Assembly: GCF_001648155.1 (NCBI RefSeq) | Contig: NZ_CP015199.1 | Coordinates: forward strand, 1,157,501-1,221,500 | Length of the DNA: 64,000 nt | From: Chryseobacterium glaciei | GTDB lineage: Bacteria > Bacteroidota > Bacteroidia > Flavobacteriales > Weeksellaceae | Reading direction: 5' to 3' | In this document: positions 44,759 through 54,003 of the stretch, piece after piece | How positions within the stretch are numbered: position 1 is the first letter of the stretch | Layout: each line of letters starts with the position of its first letter | Notes under the pieces: generated by a model | Told to the model about the DNA's origin: nothing | Seen by the model: the letters and a program-made list of their open reading frames with translations, nothing else | The model's database searches: none | Made by a program: the position numbers and the translations under genes

Positions 44759-46564
44759 ATGACAACAGAAAATAATCTTTCTGAAAACGAAGAAAATAAA
44801 ATTTCTACCGAAGTATCTCAAGAAGAAACATCAGAAAACACCATACCTGCTCAGGAAAACACACCTGAAGATGATGCAGAACATCATGAGGAGCACGCTG
44901 TTGCAGATATCACATTGAGCGAGGCTTTGAAAGAAATGGAAAAAATCATCAACACACCTAATGCCGGTGAAGATTTTAGAAAATTCAATGTATTAAAAGA
45001 AAAAGCAAGTCATTTTATCCACGATGAAGTGGAAGACAAAAAGCATGAATATGTAGAAGGAGGAAATGCAGCTGAAAATTTCAGCTACGAACATCCTTTA
45101 CAAACTAGATTTTCTGCTTTGGTTAATATTTTCAGAGAAAAACATGACGACTTCCAAAAAGGACAGGAAGAAGAGCAGAAAAAAAATCTGGATCACCGTC
45201 AGAGTATTATCGAAAGACTTAAAAACCTTTACACGAATTCTGAGCCGGGAACCAACCTTTTCAAATCTATTCGTGAGATAAAAGAAGAATGGTCGCATGC
45301 AGGACAGGTTGCAAAATCTGAATTCAAAATTCTTAATAATAATTATTTCCACCATTTGAATCAGTTTTATCAGATGTTGGATCTTAATAAAGAATTTTTG
45401 GAGCAGGAATACAGCCACAATCTTGAAAAAAGAGAACACATTATTGCTCGCGCTAAAGAATTGGAGAAAGAACCTGTAATCCAAAAAGCATTAAACGAAT
45501 TACAATACTTACATAAACTTTGGAAGGAAGAAGCAGAGCCTGTTGCAGAAGAATTCCGTGAAAAGACTTGGGAAGAATTTAAAGAAATTTCCAACAAAAT
45601 TCACGAAAGAAAATCTGAACTTTCTGCAGCTATCGAATCTGAACAAAATGAAAATTTTGAAAAGAAAAATCAGATCATTACAGAAATCAAAAAACTTTCT
45701 GAGCCTTCTGATACTCCGAACCACAGCTATTGGCAGAATTCCATCAAAAGAGTTGAAGATCTTCGTTCTGAGTTTTTAAAAACCGGAAGTGTTCCAAGGA
45801 AATTATCAAACCAAAATTGGAATGATTTTAAAACAACACTTAGAGCATTCAATACAACAAAAAACAATTATTATAAGTCTTTAAAAGGTTCTCAGCAGAC
45901 CAATCTGGATGAAAAATTAAAATTGATTCAAACTGCAAAAGACAATATGAATAATGAAGAGTGGGATATTACTGTTCCGTTATTCAAAAAATTACAGGAA
46001 GACTGGAAAAAAGTTGGTCACGTTCCAAAGAGTATGACCAATAAGATCTGGGATGAATTCCGTGATGCATGTAATACTTTCTTTAACAATTACAGAGAAA
46101 AAAGCAACGCTTCTACCGATAACTGGAAAGAAAATTATAAGCATAAAAAAGAAATTCTTGAAGATTTAAAAACAGTTTCAGACGAAGAAGGAAGTATTGA
46201 AAGAATTGAAGCTATAAAATCTGCATGGAATAATATTGGAAAAGTTCCGAGAGATAAAATCGCGATCAATTCTGAATTCAACAAAACGTTGAGAGAGAAA
46301 TTGAAGCTGAATAAGATCAACGAACTTGAATTAAAAGAAGAAGGTTTATCTGAAAACCAGTTAACCGATAAAGCAAGAAAAATCAAGAGCCAAATCTCTG
46401 ATCTTGAAGCTGAAATCGTAAAATTGGAAAACAATTTATCGTTCTTCAACAAACCTTCAAGAGAAAACCCAATGTTGAAAGACACTTTCATTATGATCGA
46501 TGAAAAGAAAGCTCATTTGGAAACTTTAAAACAAAATCTTCACAAAATTATCGCTGGAGAATAA
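44759..46564 (+). CDS. DUF349 repeat coiled-coil protein
   Basis: 601 aa, highly charged. The first ~60 residues are acidic and low-complexity; the rest is helical with repeated DUF349 units, each ~70 residues and marked by W...(V/G)H(V/A)...W..F: EEWSHAGQVAKSEF (~175), KLWKEEAEPVAEEFREKTWE (~250), EFLKTGSVPRKLSNQNWNDF (~345), EDWKKVGHVPKSMTNKIWDE (~415), SAWNNIGKVPRDKI (~490). A C-terminal coiled coil follows. DUF349 proteins are widespread in Bacteroidota; the function is unknown. TAGATTTG (44749-44756) directly before the ATG suggests a leaderless or very short leader. Confidence 0.88.
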   Translation: MTTENNLSENEENKISTEVSQEETSENTIPAQENTPEDDAEHHEEHAVADITLSEALKEMEKIINTPNAGEDFRKFNVLKEKASHFIHDEVEDKKHEYVEGGNAAENFSYEHPLQTRFSALVNIFREKHDDFQKGQEEEQKKNLDHRQSIIERLKNLYTNSEPGTNLFKSIREIKEEWSHAGQVAKSEFKILNNNYFHHLNQFYQMLDLNKEFLEQEYSHNLEKREHIIARAKELEKEPVIQKALNELQYLHKLWKEEAEPVAEEFREKTWEEFKEISNKIHERKSELSAAIESEQNENFEKKNQIITEIKKLSEPSDTPNHSYWQNSIKRVEDLRSEFLKTGSVPRKLSNQNWNDFKTTLRAFNTTKNNYYKSLKGSQQTNLDEKLKLIQTAKDNMNNEEWDITVPLFKKLQEDWKKVGHVPKSMTNKIWDEFRDACNTFFNNYREKSNASTDNWKENYKHKKEILEDLKTVSDEEGSIERIEAIKSAWNNIGKVPRDKIAINSEFNKTLREKLKLNKINELELKEEGLSENQLTDKARKIKSQISDLEAEIVKLENNLSFFNKPSRENPMLKDTFIMIDEKKAHLETLKQNLHKIIAGE

Positions 46565-46577
46565 AATAATTTAAAAT

Positions 46578-46618
46578 CTAAAAAAGGCGGAGCAAAGAAA
46601 TTTGTCTTCGCTTTTTTC
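46578..46618 (+). terminator. probable terminator after the DUF349 gene
   Basis: An A-run plus GGCG pairs with CGC plus a T-run (TTCGCTTTTTT), with one bulge and a loop over GAGCAAAGAAATTTGTC. It is ~10 bp before the ribD start. Confidence 0.5.
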
Positions 46619-46624
46619 TTTATT

Positions 46625-47644
46625 ATGCAGGACGAATTTTATATAAACAGATGTATCGAATTAGCTCAAAAAGCTTTGGGTAAAACCTATCCAAATCCTT
46701 TGGTAGGAAGCGTTATCGTTCATAACGGAGAAATTATTGGCGAAGGTTATCATCATAAAGCCGGGGAAAATCATGCTGAAATCAACGCAATTAATTCAGT
46801 AAAAAATAAAGATCTCATTCCTGAATCGACTATTTATGTTTCTCTTGAACCTTGTGCACATTATGGTAAAACCCCACCATGTGCTTTAAAAATTAAAGAA
46901 CTTGGTTTCAAAAAAGTTGTGATCGGCGCAATGGATTCTCATGATAAAGTAAACGGAAAAGGAAAAAAAATCATTCAGGATGCTGGAATTGAAGCTGTTT
47001 CAGGAATTTTAGAAAACGAATGTGTCGAACTTAATAAAAGGTTTTTCACCTATCACGAAAAGCAAAGGCCTTACATCATTTTAAAATGGGCAGAATCTGG
47101 AGATGGATTTATGGATAAAGATTTCAAGCCCTATTCTATTTCAAATTCATTGGTTAATCAATTCGTTCATCAATTAAGAGCTGATGAGCATGCCATTTTG
47201 GTTGGAACTCAAACAGCTTTGAATGACAATCCTAGTTTAACAGTAAGAAATGTTGAGGGCGTAAATCCTGTAAGAATTTTAATCGATTTTGATCTAAAAG
47301 TTCCAAGAGATTTTAAAATATATAATGATGAAGCAAAAACTCTAGTTTTCAATTCAGCTCAAGAAGGAGTTGAGAATAATATTCATTTTATTAAAATTGA
47401 AAAGGAAAATTTTCTATCAGATTTAATGAAAGCTTTGTATAAAGAACAAATTCAATCTGTAATTATTGAAGGCGGAAGTTTTACTTTACAGCAATTCATT
47501 AATGCAAATCTTTGGGATGAAGTGATTGTCATTAAAAATGAAAATTTGAAGCTTGAACACGGAACAAAAGCTCCTAAATTTGAATTGATTTCTAACAAAA
47601 ACGAAAGTTTCAGAGATAATAATATTCTGTTTTTTAAACATTAG
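46625..47644 (+). CDS. ribD: bifunctional riboflavin deaminase-reductase
   Basis: 339 aa. The N-terminal ~145 residues are a deaminase with zinc ligands in NHAEINAINS (~50) and CAHYGKTPPC (~76-85). The C-terminal ~190 are the RibD reductase (YIILKWAESGDGFM, RADEHAILVGTQTALNDNPSLTVR in two parts, IEGGSFTLQQFI). It carries out the second and third steps of riboflavin synthesis. The reductase domain is slightly short compared with enterobacterial RibD, as usual in Flavobacteriia. No other rib gene or FMN riboswitch was seen nearby. Confidence 0.94.
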   Translation: MQDEFYINRCIELAQKALGKTYPNPLVGSVIVHNGEIIGEGYHHKAGENHAEINAINSVKNKDLIPESTIYVSLEPCAHYGKTPPCALKIKELGFKKVVIGAMDSHDKVNGKGKKIIQDAGIEAVSGILENECVELNKRFFTYHEKQRPYIILKWAESGDGFMDKDFKPYSISNSLVNQFVHQLRADEHAILVGTQTALNDNPSLTVRNVEGVNPVRILIDFDLKVPRDFKIYNDEAKTLVFNSAQEGVENNIHFIKIEKENFLSDLMKALYKEQIQSVIIEGGSFTLQQFINANLWDEVIVIKNENLKLEHGTKAPKFELISNKNESFRDNNILFFKH

Positions 47645-47795
47645 TAAATCATTTTCATATAAGTCAAAAAGAGCCCGAAACAGGTTGTTTTACTATTTAT
47701 TTAGTTTTAATATGGATTTTATTATTTGTTTATTGATTTCAAGTTAAAATAATTCACTAACTTGGTAATTATCAAATCAAACTAAATATTCAACC

Positions 47796-47978
47796 ATGAA
47801 AAATCTAAAAAAATTATCAAAATTGGAATTGAGATCAATTCAAGGAGCAGCACAAGCTTGTTACTATTTGGCTAACGGAACATTGTACTGCCCGTGCAAA
47901 CCTGGATATTATAAGTGCCCAGATGGATCTTGTCGTCAAAGTCAAGACCAATGTTTTCTTATAGATCCAATAATCTAA
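47796..47978 (+). CDS. bacteriocin-like small peptide with leader
   Basis: 60 aa. The first ~17 residues, MKNLKKLSKLELRSIQG, match the leader pattern seen in Chryseobacterium bacteriocin-like peptides (MKNLKKLSREELKxIxGG); the Gly-Gly site here reads GAA. The core (~40 aa) is Cys-rich: CYYLANGTLYCPCKPGYYKCPDGSCRQS and QDQCF, six Cys that could form disulfides. Export by a peptidase-containing ABC transporter would be expected, but none is nearby. A TAACTTGG box upstream is a weak promoter candidate, and a strong terminator follows at 48041. The leader family call is reasonable; antimicrobial activity is unproven. Confidence 0.7.
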   Translation: MKNLKKLSKLELRSIQGAAQACYYLANGTLYCPCKPGYYKCPDGSCRQSQDQCFLIDPII

Positions 47979-48040
47979 ATAAACACGGCGGAAACGCTTT
48001 TCTTTTGTTGACAAGAAAACATTCAACAGAAAATCATACA

Positions 48041-48066
48041 AATGCCGTCTTTTGACGGTATTTTTT
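48041..48066 (+). terminator. terminator after the bacteriocin-like gene
   Basis: AATGCCGTC, loop TTTT, GACGGTATT (one G-U) and a T-run. Confidence 0.8.
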
Positions 48067-48124
48067 ATTAATATCCATAGAGATTGTAAAGCATTTTATA
48101 CATTTGCATCATAAAGCCGGCTGC

Positions 48125-48730
48125 ATGACGTTCGAATATAAAACCATAGAAAAACCTATAGAAAATATTTTATTAAAAGAAAAAGGAAGCAAGTTCATCG
48201 GATTTGCCTTTCCCGTAAATAATGAAGTTGAACTTAAAGCCGCTTTAGAAAAAATTAGATTAGAGCATCCAAAAGCGACACATCATTGTTACGCTTTCAG
48301 AATGGGTTTAAATGGTGAAAATTATCGCGCAAATGACGACGGCGAACCATCCGGAAGTGCAGGATTACCAATTTACAATCAATTATTGGCTCATGAAATT
48401 ACGAATGTCTTAGTTATTTCTGTTCGTTATTATGGTGGAACAAAATTGGGAGTTTCAGGTTTGGTTAAGGCTTATAAAGAATGTGCAAAAATCACTTTAG
48501 AGGAAGCCAATATTATTACGAAAGAATTAGAAACGGAAATAGAAATTCAATTCAGTTTTAATCAACAGAATACAATCTTTACGTTGCTTTCTAAATTTGA
48601 TGCTAAAGTTTTAAATTTTGATGCTAATGAAAACTGTATTCTTACGGCATCATTAAAAATAGCACAAAAAGAAAGCATCTCAGACAAATTGTCCGAGATG
48701 CAGAATATTTCGTTTGAATTTATTGATTAA
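48125..48730 (+). CDS. YigZ/IMPACT family protein
   Basis: 201 aa from the ATG at 48125 (MTFEYKTIEKPIE). The frame is open earlier, from a TTG at 48104, but that lies inside a TACATTTG -7 element at 48099-48106 and is unlikely. The UPF0029/IMPACT N-domain is clear: KGSKFIGFAFPV (~26), ATHHCYAFRMG (~58), NDDGEPSGSAGLPIYNQ (~75) and RYYGGTKLGVSGLVKAY (~105), with the ferredoxin-like C-domain after it. Relatives are linked to ribosome-related stress, but the bacterial function is not established. The stop overlaps the convergent peptidase stop within TTAA (48727-48730). Confidence 0.9.
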   Translation: MTFEYKTIEKPIENILLKEKGSKFIGFAFPVNNEVELKAALEKIRLEHPKATHHCYAFRMGLNGENYRANDDGEPSGSAGLPIYNQLLAHEITNVLVISVRYYGGTKLGVSGLVKAYKECAKITLEEANIITKELETEIEIQFSFNQQNTIFTLLSKFDAKVLNFDANENCILTASLKIAQKESISDKLSEMQNISFEFID

Positions 48731-49437
48731 TTTCTTCTTCCTCCCATTAATAAAGATGCCCAATAAAGAAGTTGTGCCAAAGATCCGATCGCTGCTACAA
48801 CATAGGTTCTCGCTGCCCATTTCAGACTATCCTGAACGCCAACATATTCTTCAACCGTTACAGTTCCGGTATCTTTAAGCCATTTCATTGCTCTGTTACT
48901 CGCGTCATATTCCACAGGAAGTGTTACGAAAGCAAAAAGCGTTGTAAAGGCAAACATCAAAACTCCGATCGCCAAAACAATCGTATTTCCGTTTGGATCT
49001 TGAATTGATCGAGTCGCAGCCATAATACCAATACCTGCGATAAGAACGAATTGCATCAAATTAGAACTAACATCAACTATAGGAACTAATTTTGAACGCA
49101 ATTGAAGCATAGAATATCCCACAGCATGTTGCACGGCATGACCACATTCGTGAGCAGCAACAGCTGCAGCCGCGGCATTTCTCTGCATATAAACACCTTC
49201 AGAAAGATTGACTGTTTTGTCGGCAGGATTATAGTGATCCGTCAACTGTCCGGGAACCGAAATCACCTGAACATCATTAATTCCATTATCTCTCAACATT
49301 TTTTCGGCAACTTCCTTTCCGGAAAGCCCGTTTCTAAGGTGTACATTGGAATAATATGCAAACTTGGATTTCAATTTTGATGAAACGTACCAGCTTACCA
49401 ACATTGAAATACCAATAATTATGTAATAACCAATCAT
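48727..49437 (-). CDS. membrane zinc metallopeptidase (YugP-like)
   Basis: 236 aa. An N-terminal membrane helix (MIGYYIIIGISMLVSWYVS) is followed by the peptidase domain with HECGHAVQHAVGYSML, a HExxH-type zinc site (~96-110), then three more hydrophobic segments (FVLIAGIGIM, IVLAIGVLMFAFTTLFAFVT, AAIGSLAQLLYWASLLMG). A conserved LPVEYDASNRAMKWL block follows the last helix pair. This fits the Zn_peptidase_2 family (B. subtilis YugP), whose substrates are unknown. It is convergent with yigZ, sharing the TTAA at the stops. Confidence 0.9.
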   Translation of the reverse strand: MIGYYIIIGISMLVSWYVSSKLKSKFAYYSNVHLRNGLSGKEVAEKMLRDNGINDVQVISVPGQLTDHYNPADKTVNLSEGVYMQRNAAAAAVAAHECGHAVQHAVGYSMLQLRSKLVPIVDVSSNLMQFVLIAGIGIMAATRSIQDPNGNTIVLAIGVLMFAFTTLFAFVTLPVEYDASNRAMKWLKDTGTVTVEEYVGVQDSLKWAARTYVVAAIGSLAQLLYWASLLMGGRRN

Positions 49438-49511
49438 TTTTATTTGATTTAATGTAAATTTTTAACCTTTAAGATGTAAAAACTGTGCCAAAGTATTACA
49501 TTTTATTTATT

Positions 49512-49519
49512 TATATTTG
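49512..49519 (+). promoter_or_regulatory. -7 element of the GNAT-like gene
   Basis: TATATTTG, an exact TAnnTTTG match, 24 bp before the ATG at 49544. No -33 TTG is evident. Confidence 0.45.
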
Positions 49520-49543
49520 CTTTACAATTAGCCCTATTAAACT

Positions 49544-50677
49544 ATGTCTACAATTGCAATTATTGAAGTAAAAAGCCAAAAAGAATTAAAACAATTCGTA
49601 AGATTTCCGATGGATCTTTATAAAAACAATCCTTATTATGTTCCTTCTTTTATTAAGGATGAATTTAAAATTTGGGATGCTAAAGAAAATCCGGCTTTAA
49701 ACTACTCAGAATCAAAACAATATCTGGCAATAAAAAACAATAAAGTAGCGGGAAGAATCGCTGTCATTATTAATCATAAGGAAGAGAAAGAATTAGGCGT
49801 TAAAAAAGTACGTTTCGGATGGATTGATTTTATTGATGATAAAGAAGTTTCAGCGGCTTTAATTCAAAAAGCAATTGACTACGCTAAAGAAAATAACATC
49901 AACAAAATTGAAGGACCAATGGGTTTCACCAATCTTGACAAAGCAGGAATGCTAACAATGGGCTTCAACAAATTGGCAACAATGATTGGGATTTACAATC
50001 ACGAATATTACCATAAACACCTTGAAGATCTTGGCTTAACAAAAGAAAAAGAATGGGTAGAATATGAGATGAATTTCCCTAAAATTTTACCTGAAAAAGT
50101 AGAAAAATTCAGTGGACTAATTGCTCAGAAATACAAGCTTAAAGTACTTCATTTCAAATCAAAAGAAGAGATTTTACCTTACGTGGAGCCTATGTTTAAA
50201 TTGTTGGATGAAACTTATAAACATCTTTCAACGTATACTCCGATTTCTGATGAACAAATTCAGACCTACAGAGAAAAATACTTCCCTTTTATTGATAAAA
50301 ATTATGTAATCTGTGTTGTTGATGAAAATCAGGAACTGGTTTCTTTTGCCATTACAATGCCTTCATATTCAAGAGCTTTACAAAAATCTAAAGGAAAATT
50401 ATTTCCTTTCGGATGGTGGCATTTTTTACAGGCAAGTAAGAAAAATGACCGTGCCAATTTCTATCTTATCGGAATTCACCCTGAATATCAGAGACGTGGC
50501 GTAACAGCAATTATTTTTAAAGAAATTTTTGTGAGATTTACAAGCATGGGAATTGATTTCGCGGAAACCAACCCTGAATTAGAGGAAAACAAAAGTGTGC
50601 AGGTTCTTTGGCAGGATTACAATCCTACAAACCATAAAAGAAGAAGAACATACTCTTTAGATATAAGTAATGAGTAA
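49544..50677 (+). CDS. GNAT-like acetyltransferase family protein
   Basis: 377 aa, cytosolic. This is a Bacteroidota-type large protein with a C-terminal GNAT-like fold: AGRIAVIINHKEEKELGVKK (~68), VRFGWIDFIDD, GPMGFTNLDKAGMLTMGF (~125), and near the end YLIGIHPEYQRRGVTAIIFKE, whose RRGV stretch matches the acetyl-CoA loop (R/Q-x-x-G-x-G/A). A Met/Trp-rich region lies between. It may acylate a small molecule or a lipid-related substrate. The family is common in this phylum and uncharacterised. It is monocistronic. Confidence 0.8.
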   Translation: MSTIAIIEVKSQKELKQFVRFPMDLYKNNPYYVPSFIKDEFKIWDAKENPALNYSESKQYLAIKNNKVAGRIAVIINHKEEKELGVKKVRFGWIDFIDDKEVSAALIQKAIDYAKENNINKIEGPMGFTNLDKAGMLTMGFNKLATMIGIYNHEYYHKHLEDLGLTKEKEWVEYEMNFPKILPEKVEKFSGLIAQKYKLKVLHFKSKEEILPYVEPMFKLLDETYKHLSTYTPISDEQIQTYREKYFPFIDKNYVICVVDENQELVSFAITMPSYSRALQKSKGKLFPFGWWHFLQASKKNDRANFYLIGIHPEYQRRGVTAIIFKEIFVRFTSMGIDFAETNPELEENKSVQVLWQDYNPTNHKRRRTYSLDISNE

Positions 50678-50781
50678 TTGGTAATAAGTAATTTTACCTA
50701 TTTTCAACACACTCAATAACTTCATCTCTAAAACATTAAAACCCTAAAACTCTCAAACCCACAAACCCCTACCACCCAATA

Positions 50782-50958
50782 ATGAAGCCACATCTTATTA
50801 TTTTTGCTATTTTAATTGCAGGTTTTATCGCTTATAATTTGTTTTTTAAGATTGAAGACGATCGAACAAACACAGTAGTTAACATAATGTATGCAAGTAT
50901 CCTATTTGCCTACATTTCGTTTATGGCCTACTCTCTCCTCAAAAAAATGAAGAAATAA
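50782..50958 (+). CDS. small two-helix membrane protein, 58 aa
   Basis: MKPHLIIFAILIAGFIAYNL is the first helix, a short charged turn (FKIEDDRTN) follows, and IMYASILFAYISFMAYSLL is the second helix before a Lys-rich tail. The start is chosen as the first ATG. A CT/AC-rich low-complexity stretch (CTAAAACTCTCAAACCCAC) precedes it. No family was recognised. It lies 120 bp upstream of nuoA but before the nuo promoter element, so it is probably separate from the operon. Confidence 0.55.
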   Translation: MKPHLIIFAILIAGFIAYNLFFKIEDDRTNTVVNIMYASILFAYISFMAYSLLKKMKK

Positions 50959-51048
50959 CGGCTATTTTTATTGATTCTAAATTACCGCTTTTCCTAATTT
51001 TAATCCCACTTTTAAGGTTATTAATTTCATGCTTTCTTGTTTATTCTG

Positions 51049-51056
51049 TAAATTTG
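51049..51056 (+). promoter_or_regulatory. -7 element of the nuo operon
   Basis: TAAATTTG, exact TAnnTTTG, 23 bp upstream of the nuoA ATG. No good TTG at 17-23 bp; the call rests on the -7 element. Confidence 0.45.
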
Positions 51057-51079
51057 CAAATTGAGATAATAATGCAAAA

Positions 51080-51451
51080 ATGAATTTACCTGAAAGTTAT
51101 ATTCCAATCCTTATCCAAGCCGGTGTTGCGGTTGCTTTTGTAGCAGTTTCATTACTTGGAGCGCATTTTTTAGGCCCACAGCAGAAAAAAGGAGATTCTG
51201 TTAAAAACCAAAGCTGGGAATGTGGAGTTCCTGTAGAAGGAAATGCCAGAACACCGTTTTCTATCAAGTATTTCTTGACTGCGGTATTATTCGTACTATT
51301 CGATATTGAAATCGTATTTTTTTATCCTTACGCTGTAAACTTTAGAGAATTCGGATTTGAAGGATTCTTTGCTGTACTTACGTTCGTAGCGATTTTCTTC
51401 GTAGCATTTTTCTACGTTTGGAAACGTGGCGCACTAGATTGGGATAAATAA
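51080..51451 (+). CDS. nuoA: NADH-quinone oxidoreductase subunit A
   Basis: 123 aa with three membrane helices (ILIQAGVAVAFVAVSLLGA, AVLFVLFDIEIVFFYPYAV, FFAVLTFVAIFFVAFFYVW) and the conserved loop KNQSWECGVPVEGNARTPFS carrying the family Cys, then FDIEIVFFYPYA. It is a membrane-arm subunit of complex I near the quinone site. First gene of the operon. Confidence 0.97.
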   Translation: MNLPESYIPILIQAGVAVAFVAVSLLGAHFLGPQQKKGDSVKNQSWECGVPVEGNARTPFSIKYFLTAVLFVLFDIEIVFFYPYAVNFREFGFEGFFAVLTFVAIFFVAFFYVWKRGALDWDK

Positions 51452-51522
51452 AAAACAAATTGTGAATTATAAGTTTTGAGTTTAATCTAAAATTTATATT
51501 TCAAAATCTAAAATTAAAAGAA

Positions 51523-52083
51523 ATGTCAGATAACAAACCAGTAATAAGAACAGATGCACCTGCTCCCGAAGGATTTGAAGGAGAAGGCTTTTTCGCAACG
51601 AAACTGAGCAGTGTAATCGGGATGGCTAGAAAGTTCTCTCTTTGGCCGTTACCATTTGCAACCTCTTGTTGTGGTATCGAGTTTATGGCTACCCTAAACC
51701 CTACTTATGATGCTTCAAGATTTGGTATGGAAAGAAACTCTTTCTCACCAAGACAGGCAGATATGTTGATGGTTTGCGGAACGATATCTAAAAAATTAGG
51801 ACCAGTCCTAAAAGAAGTTTATACTCAGATGGCTGAGCCAAAATGGGTAGTTGCTGTTGGAGCTTGTGCTTCCAGCGGTGGTATTTTTGACACATACTCT
51901 GTGTTACAGGGAATTGATAAAATTATTCCGGTTGACGTTTACGTTCCCGGATGTCCTCCAAGACCGGAGCAGATTATTGAAGGTGTAATGCAGGTTCAGG
52001 CTTTAGCAGAAAGCGAAAGCATCAGAAGAAGAGATATGCCTGAATACCAAAAATTATTAGATTCTTACAACATTAGCAACTAA
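51523..52083 (+). CDS. nuoB: NADH-quinone oxidoreductase subunit B
   Basis: 186 aa, peripheral arm. The four ligands of Fe-S cluster N2 are present: the Cys pair in TSCCGIEFMA (~48), Cys in VGACASSGG (~113) and Cys in VPGCPPRPE (~143). Passes electrons to quinone. It has an extra acidic N-terminal head (MSDNKPVIRTDAPAPEGFEG). The stop is 5 bp before nuoC. Confidence 0.97.
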   Translation: MSDNKPVIRTDAPAPEGFEGEGFFATKLSSVIGMARKFSLWPLPFATSCCGIEFMATLNPTYDASRFGMERNSFSPRQADMLMVCGTISKKLGPVLKEVYTQMAEPKWVVAVGACASSGGIFDTYSVLQGIDKIIPVDVYVPGCPPRPEQIIEGVMQVQALAESESIRRRDMPEYQKLLDSYNISN

Positions 52084-52088
52084 CGGAA

Positions 52089-52583
52089 ATGACGAACGAA
52101 TTTGTATTAGAAGCAATCACAAGAGAATTTCCGGAATCTGTAATCTCAAGTTCAGAGCCTTACGGAATGTTGACTGTTGAAGTGAAGAAAGAAGATATCA
52201 AGAAGATTATTCACTATCTTAAAGATTCATCGTTGGAATTTAATTTCCTTACAGATATTTGTGGAATCCATTACCCAGAATTTCCGGACAAAGAAATAGG
52301 CGTTGTATATCATTTACATAATATGATGGCCAACTTCAGAATCCGTTTGAAGATTTTTATGTCCAGAGAAAATATCGAAGTTGATTCTCTTGTAGAATTA
52401 TACGCCGGAGCCAACTGGATGGAAAGAGAAACTTTTGATTTCTACGGAATTAAATTTAAAGGACACCCTGATCTTAGAGCTATTTTAAATATGGAAGATC
52501 TTGGATACCACCCAATGTTGAAAGAATATCGTCTTGAAGATGGCACAAGAACAGACAAGAACGATAGCATGTTCGGAAGATAA
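52089..52583 (+). CDS. nuoC: NADH-quinone oxidoreductase subunit C
   Basis: 164 aa, peripheral arm. Family signature WMERETFDFYGIKFKGHPDL (~115) and GYHPMLKEYRLEDGTR near the end. It is a separate gene, not fused to nuoD as in E. coli. A 73-bp gap to nuoD holds AGCAATAAG and AAAGCCTA/AGAGCCTA repeats. Confidence 0.96.
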   Translation: MTNEFVLEAITREFPESVISSSEPYGMLTVEVKKEDIKKIIHYLKDSSLEFNFLTDICGIHYPEFPDKEIGVVYHLHNMMANFRIRLKIFMSRENIEVDSLVELYAGANWMERETFDFYGIKFKGHPDLRAILNMEDLGYHPMLKEYRLEDGTRTDKNDSMFGR

Positions 52584-52656
52584 AAATAATGCAATAAGCA
52601 ATAAGTAATAAGCAATAGCTTAAAGCCTAAAGCCTAGAGCCTAAAGCATTTAAATT

Positions 52657-53880
52657 ATGAAAGATAACTCATTATCTAATATACTAAACCAGTACGACAG
52701 TAAGGAGCAAATTGATGGTCAATTATACACCCTTAATTTAGGTCCTACCCACCCTGCTACTCACGGGATTTTCCAGAATATCTTAACGATGGATGGAGAA
52801 AGAATCCTCCACGCAGAGCAGACCGTGGGATATATCCACAGAGCGTTTGAAAAGATTTCTGAAAAAAGAAATTATTCTCAGATCACTACCCTTACCGACC
52901 GTATGAATTACTGTTCTGCACCAATCAACAATTTGGGTTGGCACATGACAGTTGAGAAGCTGATTGGAGTTAAAGTTCCTAAGCGTGTAGACTACATGCG
53001 CGTAATTTTGATGGAATTAGCAAGAATCGGTGACCACCTTATTTGTAATGGGGTAACCGGGATGGATGCAGGAGCAATTACAGGTCTTACTTACATGTTC
53101 ATTGAAAGAGAACGTATTTATGATATGTATGAGCAGATTTGTGGAGCAAGAATGACGACAAATATGGGAAGAATTGGAGGTTTTGAAAGAGATTTCACTC
53201 CAAAATTCCATGAGTTATTGAAGGATTTCTTAAAAACTTTCCCTGCAAGATTTGCAGAATTCGGTCAATTATTAGAAAGAAACCGAATCTTTATGGACAG
53301 AACCATTGGTGCAGGAGCAATTTCTGCTGAAAGAGCATTAAGCTATGGTTTTACAGGTCCAAATTTACGTGCAGCAGGTGTAGATTATGATGTAAGAGTT
53401 GCACAGCCTTATTCTTCTTATGAAGATTTCGACTTTATCATTCCGGTAGGAACTGCAGGTGATACTTACGACCGTTTCATGGTTCGTCAGCAGGAAATCT
53501 GGGAATCCCTTAAAATAATCAATCAAGCATACGATAATCTTCCTGAAGGGCCATTCCACGCGGATGTTCCTGATTTCTATTTACCGGAAAAAGCTGATGT
53601 TTACAGCAAAATGGAAGCATTAATTTACCATTTCAAAATTGTAATGGGAGAAACTGATGTTCCTAAAGGAGAAGTTTATCACGCTGTAGAAGGTGGAAAC
53701 GGAGAATTAGGTTTTTATCTAGTGAGTGATGGTGGAAGAAGTCCTTATAGACTGCACTTCAGAAGACCATGTTTTATCTACTACCAAGCGTATCCTGAGA
53801 TGATTACAGGTTCTGTAATCTCTGATGCGATTGTGACGATGTGTAGTATGAATATTATTGCGGGAGAATTAGACGCATAA
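52657..53880 (+). CDS. nuoD: NADH-quinone oxidoreductase subunit D
   Basis: 407 aa, peripheral arm, forms the quinone pocket with NuoB. Key blocks: NLGPTHPATHGIF (~28), VGYIHRAFEKISEKRNY (~54), YCSAPINNLGW (~85), RIGDHL (~125), YEQICGARMTTNMGRIGG (~155), and the C-terminal SDAIVTMCSMNIIAGELDA. Normal length for the non-fused form. Confidence 0.97.
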   Translation: MKDNSLSNILNQYDSKEQIDGQLYTLNLGPTHPATHGIFQNILTMDGERILHAEQTVGYIHRAFEKISEKRNYSQITTLTDRMNYCSAPINNLGWHMTVEKLIGVKVPKRVDYMRVILMELARIGDHLICNGVTGMDAGAITGLTYMFIERERIYDMYEQICGARMTTNMGRIGGFERDFTPKFHELLKDFLKTFPARFAEFGQLLERNRIFMDRTIGAGAISAERALSYGFTGPNLRAAGVDYDVRVAQPYSSYEDFDFIIPVGTAGDTYDRFMVRQQEIWESLKIINQAYDNLPEGPFHADVPDFYLPEKADVYSKMEALIYHFKIVMGETDVPKGEVYHAVEGGNGELGFYLVSDGGRSPYRLHFRRPCFIYYQAYPEMITGSVISDAIVTMCSMNIIAGELDA

Positions 53881-54003
53881 TTTAGATATTAGAAAAAAGA
53901 TGAAAGAAAAAAGACTTTCATCACCTTATATAAAACGAATTTAGAATATTGAACTTTAGAATATTTTCTTATTGATTCTTTAGTCTTTAATTAGAGATAA
54001 AAA

